Shown: positions 56,090 through 64,000 of the stretch, piece by piece
How positions within the stretch are numbered: position 1 is the first letter of the stretch
How the letters are laid out: every line of letters begins with the position of its first letter
Assembly: GCA_029747585.1 (NCBI GenBank)
Contig: JAPEVF010000066.1
Coordinates: 62,001 to 126,000, forward strand
From: Pleurotus djamor
Lineage: Eukaryota; Basidiomycota; Agaricomycetes; Agaricales; Pleurotaceae
Direction of reading: 5' to 3'
Length of the DNA: 64,000 nucleotides
Notes under the pieces: model-generated
The model's input: the letters and a program-made list of their open reading frames with translations, nothing else
Databases searched by the model: none
What the model was told of the DNA's origin: nothing
Position numbers and translations under genes: made by a program

Positions 56090-57179
56090 TTATGAAGGTA
56101 CAGCCCGGTTTAATTCCATCAAGTCTCCAAGTCGGTACCGAACGTATGATACGTGATAATTGACATAACCTGTGGCGAAAGCTTCCCAAGCTTCAAGGGC
56201 TTGTGGGCATCCAGAGAAAATATCCACGGCGGTAGAGTAATTAACAGCGATTGAGCATGCCAGATCATCTAAAGCCTTCATCTTCGAAATTCCCTGGTTG
56301 TTGGCGAGTATTGATACATAATTGCTAGCTTCACCGGCAATTTCTTCCTTGTAAAAAGATAGCACATCACTTTCATTCAATCAGCAAGACGGATGCTTCG
56401 GTTGAATTGGGAGTCTCACTTTGTATGGTTGATGTAATGGCTCAGGGCAGGGATGGCCTGCATGTAGGCGTCCATTGGGACCGCTCTGGGGAATATAAAT
56501 ATTGCGTAGGAAATTGCAAGGCCAGATAGTCCTCGCACAAAATCGGGGAATTTGTCTGCACTGGGGGAGATCTGTGAAAGTCTTCATCAAAATCGAGTAG
56601 CGCGTCGTCTAATGGAGGGAAACTGACCTGTACTGACTCGATCATGTATTCGACAGAGATAGAAACCATGAAGTTCAGAGTACTTGAGACGATTAGGTTG
56701 GTCTCGAGAGGGCCAAAGTACGCCGATGCTTCTCTAATGCAGGTGTCGAACGCTTGAAGAATAGGCGTTTTGTGAGGACGGTGCATGATGAAGTCCTGGT
56801 TGAAACCATTGATGAGGGATGGATCGTCCTTATAGACATCCTCAATGTACACGGCCAGCGAAGTGTACAACGCAATATACTTCTTCGTTTCCAAGCGATC
56901 AAGATGACCGTAGGCGATGAAGGCTATAGTAGCCCCACTAACGTTCCATGGATTGAAAGACGGGTGACCCGGGGTAGAGTCATCCATGGGGCAACCGTGA
57001 GCTGCGGCATCGTCAAGACACTGTTGGAGAAATGCATGGTCGACAGGTACGATCGTTGGGGTAATGGAGCAGCGTTCTAAGAGGGTAGTGATAATCGGAG
57101 ATATTTGCTACACGAATTGTGATGATGAGAAACTTGAGTGTAACACTGGAGTGATGAGTTCAAGGCCTACCTTTGGCAT
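56090..57179 (-). CDS. TRI5-type (trichodiene synthase-like) terpene synthase
   Basis: Class I terpene cyclase of the TRI5 family, widespread in Agaricomycetes and expected to act on farnesyl diphosphate. Exons 57171-57179 (only nine bases: MPK), 56628-57107, 56420-56571 and 56090-56369 give 306 residues. The N-terminal part leads to IALYTSLAVYIEDVYKDDP; the Asp-rich motif is E92-D93-V-Y-K-D97, with Glu where Asp is usual. Then STLNFMVSISVEYM, FVRGLSGLAISYAIFIFP and AYMQAIPALSHYINHT. The NSE triad is complete: N214-D-V-L-S218-F-Y-K-E222, recovered only by joining AA at 56420 to T at 56369. The C-terminal RYRLGDL holds the RY pair. The enzyme looks intact. It is isolated from the other cyclase by 36 kb and has no tailoring genes next to it. 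Confidence 0.88.
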
Positions 57180-57539
57180 CTTAGCGGGCTGGGCAGGGAG
57201 GAATTGGTTTTCATGCTCTGCGAAGGACGCTAATTTATACAAGTCTTTCAGAAGCGAGAATCGAGATAAGAAGTTTTCTTCGGTGGATGTGTGAAACGTT
57301 AACAGCAATCTGACAGCATATTCGGTGTAGAGTTGCTGGAGAGGCCGATGTATCTGAGAATAGAACGCCAGGGAGACAGCATGACTCTAGCATTACTATT
57401 GTGAATTTAAACGGATTCCTTTGCTTTAGCGAGCTGATACCACCGAAACATAGAGCGGATAGAGACCTCGAGTTCAGCAGCGTCGGCCTGGTTGATATAC
57501 GCGCTATCCATCCACTGTCCAGACATATCGACATCCGTA
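57180..57539. other. Upstream region of TRI5-like gene
   Basis: No gene seen; minus-strand frames here look fortuitous. Should contain the promoter. Confidence 0.4.
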
Positions 57540-58420
57540 CTTCTCCATATGATTTTCTGATTTTCTGATTGGACTTTCGATGCTGGCAGAGGCTGTCCTC
57601 GGAAAGCTGATCAAACGTAAGCTCGTGCTCATCCCAACGGTGAGAGAGGATGGCATATTCTTTGATGAGGTGAGGTTCCTCTGTGAAACAATCATATAAA
57701 CGAGTTGGATACTGTGTGAGCGGGGGTTCCTGCCTCCTCCGTCTGCTTGAATTCCGGAATCACGGCTGTATTCAAAACCTTGTCCATAGTGAGAATGCGG
57801 AGGGAGGTAAGGCCCTGACCCTGACAGGGAGCTGGTAGTGGGGTCCTCCAAGACCCCAGCTACCACGCAACAGACGGAGCAACCATGCTCGACCCAAGCG
57901 TGACGGCCACGATGTACAGAGCGCCGTTGGAAGCGGTGGTCCCATCTTCATAGTATCTTTGAAACCGTCTTTATAAGCAGCGCAACGACCAACCGATCCC
58001 TCTCCTTCTGTGCGAGACCATCCACCACCCCACAAAGCGAGCGCGCAAGCTCGTACATGCCGTGCACAGGAAGAGGTTGGTAATGACGACGGTGGTACGT
58101 GCTTCTCGGAGACCAATGATTGGGATAGGTTCGAAAAGGAAGGACATGCTTATAGTAGACCGAACCATACGATGGAGACGTTCCCCTCATCTTCCCGATT
58201 CGACGACCGCGATGGTGTTGAGGGCGACAATGAAAGTGTCGGAGGTGGTGGAGGTGTAAAATGTCGCAGGTGTGATCCTGGTCGTGGTTGTTGTCGTGGT
58301 TGATGGGGCGGCTAGTCTTGTGCTAGTCCGCCTAATTCCCATTCTTCTGATCATTCATCGACATCGCGGCCTCCACCATTCATCCGTATCCGACTTTCAG
58401 CTTAGTGTACGAGCGGGGCT
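57540..58420 (-). repeat. Thr-rich repeat family, unit F
   Basis: Minus-strand blocks: STTTTTRITPATFYTSTTSD with TFIVALNTIAVVESG (about 58280), TTVVITNLFLCTACTS (about 58090, matching RTTVVIHVTPLVGAL in unit H), and GALYIVAVTLGSSMVAPSVA (about 57920). Stops intervene after the first block. Confidence 0.5.
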
Positions 58421-58639
58421 TGACCCTGGAGGAGGATAGCCTACACGGCGGTCAGTCAGCGGGGGTATTAGAGGGTGGGGAGAGGAAGGAGGAGGAAGAG
58501 ACGCAGTAAAAAGGGAAGATCATACTTACCAACGTATTAGCCTCGAAAACGACGAGAAGGCAGCATCTTGATACCAGCGGAGACGATTCTGTGCACGGCG
58601 TAACCAAAACCGGTACGAGGATCAAAGACATCTTCGTGG

Positions 58640-59280
58640 ATAGCAGTGACATGTAGGTTCACATTTGGATGTGACTCCTTCGACCGACCCGAAGTCCGTA
58701 GCCAACACGAACATAGGGACCGCCGTCGTTCATCAAGCATCCGCCAAACTTGACACCTCTACTCCCCACGTTCGACGCAGTCGTATAAGCAGCGTTCGAG
58801 CTGGAGCAACAGCTTGAGATGGGTCGTAGCGCGGCATAGGAATTCTTGTAAGAGACGTACACCTTGGGTGTCTTTGGCCACGAGAAGTTAGATGGGTATT
58901 CAAGATAGATGACCTGGATCTGCGTTCCTCGGACCCGAGCCCAGGCAACATTACCCATGTTGAAGGAAATAGCGGAGCGATGGGAGACTACAATGTCGAC
59001 TGCATTGGAAGCTGTGGGAGACGTTCTGAGGGGAAAGGGAGAAGACGGGTAGAGAACGAGCATGATGGGGTGAGTGTGTCGGCCGAGTAGGAACTTGATG
59101 TTGACGGTTCCCCGGGTTCCCCCTCATGCATGGTAGGTGTCGATCCATCCATCCACTCTTCCTTCCTCGTCAGATTTGAGAACCCCCGTCGGATGGATGA
59201 CCAGCGGTGGCTGTCGTGGTCGCTAGAGTCGTGACTTCGATTGATAAGAATCGAGACACGAAGGCTTCGACGCATTTTTG
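58640..59280 (-). repeat. Thr-rich repeat family, unit G
   Basis: Contains VTTLATTTATAGHP (about 59225), the Thr-rich block, and a longer uninterrupted frame with MGNVAWARVRGTQIQVIYLE, then YPSNFSWPKTPKVYVSYKNS (about 58960-58840). The latter matches the broken upstream part of unit A near 4250. This is the clearest copy of that segment. Confidence 0.5.
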
Positions 59281-59559
59281 AAGATGATGAGGAGGGGTAG
59301 CTTTTAGAGAGGGATCTTCAACCAAGAAAGGTGACGATAAACACAAAAAGTAAAAGAGATCAGAAGAACACGCCTCTAGGAGAGCGCATTCACTTCTCGT
59401 ATCTATACCACTCTAATCTCAAAGTTTCTCAATGAATGCCTACCCTGCAGCGTCGTCCAAAGCCTCCAAATTTCGCAGCAAGCAAACTCACTGAAGAATC
59501 GAAATGTGCAGCTGAGGAAGCCGGAGTTTGAGCGTGGCATTCAAGCTCAAGTTTTCTAA
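59281..59559. other. Intergenic
   Basis: Nothing recognised. Confidence 0.3.
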
Positions 59560-59985
59560 ATGACCGTTGTCGTTGTTGAGGGCGTTGAGGAAGGAAGCGA
59601 GCTCATTGTTCTGTTCCGATTCGGAGTCAATAGTCGTTGACCAATCAGAAGTTGTGCCTATTACTTATGACGTCATACCCAGAGGTGCCTTCAAGGTTCA
59701 GATCTTACCTGCCATCCCCTACGACGGACAATCGAAGTGCGACTCCATCATTCGAACAGGGCGGCCTGGCTGATTCCAGGTCATCGGCTACAATGGTACG
59801 TAACAAAATTACCATGAATCTGAATCAGTAGATATGCCACGAACCACGAACCACGGAGCATCATTTTCCATCCGATACCAGGGAGATACCGTCGTTGAAG
59901 AAGAACCAGCTATCGTCAAGGTCATCTTTGAGCGTGATGAAATAACTTCAGAAATAGAGGCGGGGCCAAGCCACTGTTGATGACA
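59560..59985 (+). pseudogene. Possible broken gene, unrecognised family
   Basis: Three protein-like blocks follow one another on the plus strand in different frames: MTVVVVEGVEEGSELIVLFR from 59560, then SEVVPITYDVIPRGAFKVQI to about 59770, then MPRTTNHGASFSIRYQGDTV and VVEEEPAIVKVIFERDEITS from 59832 with a stop near 59980. No intron set joins all three cleanly, so it is either frameshifted or has introns I could not place. No known domain recognised. Confidence 0.35.
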
Positions 59986-60537
59986 CGGGGCACAGCAAGG
60001 TAGTGAGCGGAAGAGGTATAAATTTTAATGAAGCTTTTTTTCAAGACCACAGCAGCGACGAAAATGGCGTAAGCAAGATCTCCATACAGAACGATTTCGT
60101 CAAAGTGTGAACCCAAGCGACGGTGGAGCTAATTGTGTAGAAGACGAATGGGGAGGTACAAAGACATCGACTGGAGACTTTTGAGAAGATACGGCAGGAG
60201 CGAAGTTGTCCTGCGGTAAATTACGATCCGGGTAGTCGGCTCAATAACAACGGCGCAGCGGAGGTCATCTCTCTGAGAACATGTCCCATCACCTCCTCGT
60301 CCCCTCGAGTAGACCAATACGACAAACGCCCTGTGGTTCCAGAGGACTTCATCTTGTCGTATAGTAAAGTCCTCCGTAGTGTGGTTAGCGACGTTAGAAT
60401 AATCAATTGTGTAGAGCGGAGTCAGCGATAGTTGGACGTCCAAACATAGCGTAGGCATCATAGAGTACTGAAGAAAGATTCGTCATAAGGAGTCTACCAA
60501 GCGTGTAGGCAGATGATACTCACAGATAAGTGGAATT
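59986..60537. other. No supported gene
   Basis: A minus-strand frame at 60129-60461 shows no family features. Confidence 0.3.
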
Positions 60538-61752
60538 TCATGAAAAAGCGGTTGATACGACACATTGGAGGATGCGCTGCTCACGATGCTGAGGCATCTG
60601 GCCAACGATTCCCTCTTCTACACCCTCTATTTCACGCTTCTCCCTACAGCGTACGAAAATTCGTATGCTTGCATTACCTGTAGCTTTATCCAATACTGCC
60701 CAGTCTATGAAATCATAGCGAGGGGAAAATGGGCTGTCCAGCAGAAGGTCGAATTGAACAATCATCAATGACGCCGATGATAGCGTTTGGAGGAGTGTAG
60801 AAAGATGCTCGCCCAAGGGTTTGACGTCCTCATCAAGGGGCGCAACGGTGATCATCAGGGAGCGTAGATTTGTATTTGCACGGAGGTCGATGCTCGGCGG
60901 CTCTAGACAGGCAGGTGAGTTTAAGCAAAAGGAGACCGTCAGAACTGCATACGCACGACTTGGACCAACGTAAGTCAAACTTAGAGAGGTAAGCGTTCCT
61001 CCAAAGGACCGCAATGTGGATGCTAGGGATGCTTGATCGTTCACGGGACTGATTGTGACAGAAAAGCCCTGAATGGTAGCTATATTGCGAGGTACCCATT
61101 GCAGGAATGCGTCCAGCAATGAGAGGGTACCAAGGCGGTACCCAAGTCTCCGAATAGTGGGTGGAAAGTCTATCAGTCCATTCGAGGCCGATTCATCAAG
61201 CCAATCACCCGTGACGTCTTGATCGTACGCGTCATTGACATCGAGGGTATGTAGATTGGGGAACGACGCGGCGACTCGTTTGATGTCGTGTAAACTTTCG
61301 AAACTGCCGACGTCGACGTCAAGATGGCCGAGGAAGGAAAGGAGTGAAATGGACTGAGTAAATTCGACACTTTCGGGGTCGATGCGAGTAATCGCGGGAA
61401 GGTGGAATGAGAGGAGTGTCTCGTGAGGAGATAACACACGGAGGATTTTGTGTACGGAAACCCAATCCGGTCGCTTGCTGCTGGGATCAAGGGTGAGATG
61501 CTGGACAAGGTGTGCGAGATGTTCGTTCTCTTCGATGGTCCTGGCGAATTCTCGAATACGAGAATTGAGAAGGGTCACTGATTGGTAAAGAATTGCTTGT
61601 GCGATGGGAGTCCATGATTTGCAGACTTTACAAAGATGAACGATGTCCCGTGAGCGGATTCCGCCAGATAGGAAAGAGAAAGCTTGAAAGAGGGTCTCTG
61701 GAGGAATGTTGGATATTGCTCCGGTTTTGGCCATGATCAATTCGGCGTCCAT
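60538..61752 (-). CDS. F-box-like protein (second subfamily), copy 2
   Basis: Paralogue of the 35153-36361 gene. Exons 60957-61752 and 60538-60902 with a 54-nt intron (GTGCGT to TCTAG) at the same place as in the paralogue, giving 386 residues. The intron is a multiple of three without a stop, so the whole stretch also reads as one open frame; the paralogue's splice shows it should be removed, joining VGPSQPPSIDLRANTNLRSL. F-box-like SNIPPETLFQAFSFLSGG with HLCKVCKSWTPIAQAILYQS, then leucine-rich segments: EHLAHLVQHLTLDPSSKRPD, SPHETLLSFHLPAITRI, LLSFLGHLDVDVGSF, SFPNLHTLDVND, FPPTIRRLGYRLG. The C-terminal 40 residues differ from copy 1. Confidence 0.82.
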   Translation of the reverse strand: MDAELIMAKTGAISNIPPETLFQAFSFLSGGIRSRDIVHLCKVCKSWTPIAQAILYQSVTLLNSRIREFARTIEENEHLAHLVQHLTLDPSSKRPDWVSVHKILRVLSPHETLLSFHLPAITRIDPESVEFTQSISLLSFLGHLDVDVGSFESLHDIKRVAASFPNLHTLDVNDAYDQDVTGDWLDESASNGLIDFPPTIRRLGYRLGTLSLLDAFLQWVPRNIATIQGFSVTISPVNDQASLASTLRSFGGTLTSLSLTYVGPSRAYAVLTVSFCLNSPACLEPPSIDLRANTNLRSLMITVAPLDEDVKPLGEHLSTLLQTLSSASLMIVQFDLLLDSPFSPRYDFIDWAVLDKATGNASIRIFVRCREKREIEGVEEGIVGQMPQHREQRILQCVVSTAFS

Positions 61753-61989
61753 TCAGTTGCTGGGAGGAACCTAGGAGGAGACAAGGCGTAATCGATGATC
61801 GCCATAGGCGATAGGGTCATTCAGGAGTGAAAAAACAGGGGAACGAACGTAGATACCTTTCGTCTCAGATACCTCAAGGGCAAGAGCCAGATGGGAGCCA
61901 TTCGAGAAGAGTCGTGTAGCATAGACATAAAGCAGCACGAGCGTCTCGAAAACCCTACATTTGATTACGTCGCGCTATAATTGCCTTCA

Positions 61990-62720
61990 TTCATCCCACC
62001 ACCACGACCGCAGTGGGTAGGGCAGCACGCAGAGCGCCTACAAGAGGGGTGACATGGATGACGACGGTGGTTCGTTGTCTTGACGTATCAAAGGGCACAC
62101 ATGCAGCATATTGAAGGCCATGATGGATGATACATAACGATTGTCCCATAAACATCGTGGTAGATGGCTTCGACAATAGAAGAGCCTATTTTCTCGAGGT
62201 CATCGTGAAGGGGTAGTAGACCGAACTGTCTAGGACCACTACGAATACCAGATTCATCAAAATGATCCACCAAAAACGCCAGTATCAGCGCCAATTTCGC
62301 TAGCACCATGTTCCATCCTCTCTGTCCACAGTCCCAGAGTCCATGTTCATCGTCGCTTCCAGCAAGAATATCGGCACCCATCTCCATTGCCCTAGCGATG
62401 ATCGGGATGTTATCGGTAAGGGAGGACGCGCGTGCATGACAGTCTATCATACAGAGACAGTCTCTTCAGCTGCCTGACTGAATTCGGGTTCAAAGGGGGT
62501 GGTGCTAACTTGAACGTCTGCGTTGGTTTTGAGGGCGATGGTGGCAATGAAAAGAGCGGAGGTGGTATTGGAGGTAACGGTGGTGTAGACGGTCATTAGA
62601 TTGGTCGTCGTCGCGGTTGTCGTTGTGATTGAGGCCGCTAGTTCGGAGCCGTTGCCTATCCTTCCCATCTCACTCGATCATCCATTGACCTCGTCAGACC
62701 CATCCGTATTCGAGGCTCAC
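61990..62720 (-). repeat. Thr-rich repeat family, unit H
   Basis: Best preserved Thr-rich block: ELAASITTTTATTTNLMTVY then TSALFIATIALKTNADVQV and STTPFEPEFSQAAEETVSV (62670-62450), stopping at 62447. A following frame holds MEMGADILAGSDDEHGLW, NMVLAKLALILAFLVDHF (62400-62260) and SSIVEAIYHDVYGTIVMYH; then RTTVVIHVTPLVGALRAALP near 62070. The hydrophobic helix suggests a membrane protein. Confidence 0.5.
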
Positions 62721-62959
62721 CCCAATGTACAATGTACGAGCGGCGCTTGAGTTTTAAATTGAGTTTTAAGGAGCGTTGCTGCACGAGGTTGGAGGAAGTC
62801 TGGGGTGGGGATTCCTGTTTGGGAGGTGCGGATATTCTTCCTTCACGACTTCAACGCAGACATCTAACCATCCGCATGCGATAGCGCCCACCTTGAAGAG
62901 GGCAGAGATAGACAGTCTGGGGGAGACGCAGATGCAGCGTGACATGAAAGTTGACGTGA

Positions 62960-63455
62960 GGAGAGGAAGACGTAGGATGTTTGGATGCGGGCGCTTGGAA
63001 GGACCGTGGTCCGTGCGTAGGATTCATGAGTCGGATGCATGCATCATTATTGGGATCTGTAGGAGAATGTTCAGAGGGGAAGGCAGAGAGGGGAGACGAC
63101 AGACGTAATTGACGAGTAACACATCGGGGTAGTATAGCGGACGAGGATCAAGAGCAGCTGGTAGATTCTAGCTGATGATGATTCCAATAACCTCTCTGGC
63201 ACCAACTCAAAACATCCCGCACTCATCTGATACCTAACCCGGTCGAAAAAACAGCGGTGGGGCGAGGCGACAGACCGCTGGAGAGACGGAGAGGAAGGGT
63301 GTTTGATTGCGGGCGCTTTATAAGTGGTCTGCGCACGACGAGGGTGGAATACGCGCGTCATTGTGGGGGTCTGGGGAAAATGCTCAGAAGGCAAAAGCAA
63401 GAGGGAGGAAGACAAGAGACGTACTTGATGGATAGCACATCGGAGCAGCGTGACA
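62960..63455. repeat. Direct tandem duplication, period about 315 bp
   Basis: 62962-63136 and about 63281-63452 share ordered blocks: GAGAGGAAG with GATGCGGGCGCTT/GATTGCGGGCGCTT, AATGTTCAGAGGGGAAGGCA/AATGCTCAGAAGGCAAAAGC, and AGTAACACATCGG/GATAGCACATCGG. No gene assigned. Confidence 0.55.
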
Positions 63456-63479
63456 GACAAAGAGAAATGGGAGACCGCC

Positions 63480-64000
63480 AACAACAGTTCATCATGCATC
63501 ACGGGCTACATGCCTTTCCCTCTTGCTATCCATCTCTCCTTCCTCGGTCCCTCCTCCTCCAAAAACTCAAGCTCAAGTNCCCACCCAGCAAACCGAGAAT
63601 CCGTGCTCAAATCGGGCACGATAACCATGAAGAGAAAGGTGGCAACAGTGACGGTACGTTCTTCTAGCAGACCTGGGCATGACATGTGCGCGAAACCAGG
63701 GACAATGACTGTGAGTGGCAGAAATGATGAGCGAGAGGCGCGAACGGCGGCGGCGGTCAATTTGAGGAAACGACGTGGTGTACTCTAGAGACGTTCCTCT
63801 CCACGAAGATCCTGTGAGTCATGCACCTCTGTAGTCTTCTCAAATTTATTGCCGTTCGAGCTAGGGCGGCGGGATAGAGAATGTGGTTGACTGCTTTGAG
63901 CATGGTGGTAGAGTAGCAGAGGTCGGCGAAGAAGAGCAAGGCATGATGGAGGTGGATGGATTGGTCGTGGTCGCCAGTAGGGCGCTCGCTAGGTCTGAGA
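63480..64000 (-). repeat. Thr-rich repeat family, unit I (cut by window edge)
   Basis: Near 63985 the minus strand reads SALLATTTNPSTSI, the Thr-rich block of the family, and near 63800 GAGTGCATGACTCACAGGATC corresponds to the EYMAHGI/EKMHVSQD position of units B and C. The 5' part lies beyond the window. Confidence 0.4.

Noticed and set aside
60903..60956. Reading the F-box gene at 60538 as one exon
   Set aside because: The 54-nt stretch has GTGCGT and TCTAG ends and an intron sits at the same site in the paralogue at 35153.
1..64000. CRISPR arrays, bacterial operons, ribosome binding sites, rRNA
   Set aside because: No such structures are present; the sequence is intron-rich fungal DNA.

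Overview
The window is fungal nuclear DNA, almost certainly from a mushroom-forming basidiomycete (Agaricomycetes). Genes are broken by many introns of about 50-65 nt with GT-AG ends. The recognisable families are typical of that class: class I hydrophobins, an Asp-rich-motif sesquiterpene synthase, a TRI5-type terpene synthase, seven-TM membrane proteins of the DUF6533-like kind, a HET-domain protein, F-box proteins and Plavaka/Tnp2 transposons. There are no operons, tRNAs or rRNAs that I can support. Where gene structures are given, I spliced them by hand from splice sites, frame and paralogue comparison.

Layout. 0-5 kb: 3' part of a HET-domain gene, a small intact Cys-containing gene (minus), then degenerate repeat unit A. 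5-9.4 kb: a tandem duplication carrying two intact six-exon paralogues of an unrecognised soluble protein. 9.5-12.9 kb: two tandem seven-TM proteins. 13.7-15.2 kb: an HtrL/YibB-like type II membrane protein. 15.6-20.5 kb: a DHA2-type MFS exporter and a sesquiterpene synthase in head-to-head orientation, a plausible minimal terpene cluster. 20.7-21.4 kb: a single-TM protein. 21.7-28.9 kb: a Tnp2-type DNA transposon with a transposase and a second long gene. 29.4-31.5 kb: two tandem class I hydrophobins. 32.9-40.5 kb: three F-box/LRR-like genes, two of them a segmental duplication. 42.1-47.9 kb: an apparently complete Plavaka transposon with divergent transposase and DUF6532-like genes, inserted in the 3' end of a multi-TM gene (47.8-49.1 kb). 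49.8-64 kb: further copies of the minus-strand repeat family, interrupted by a divergent hydrophobin-like gene (53.6 kb), a complete TRI5-like terpene synthase (56.1 kb) and a fourth F-box gene (60.5 kb).

Two themes run through the window. First, local gene duplication: hydrophobins, seven-TM proteins, F-box proteins, the 6-9 kb pair, and a Thr-rich repeat family of eight or nine decayed copies, several associated with an upstream TGACTTAGCA module. Second, the assembly has single Ns beside homopolymers; in three testable genes deleting the N restores the reading frame, so these are best read as one-base assembly errors, not mutations.
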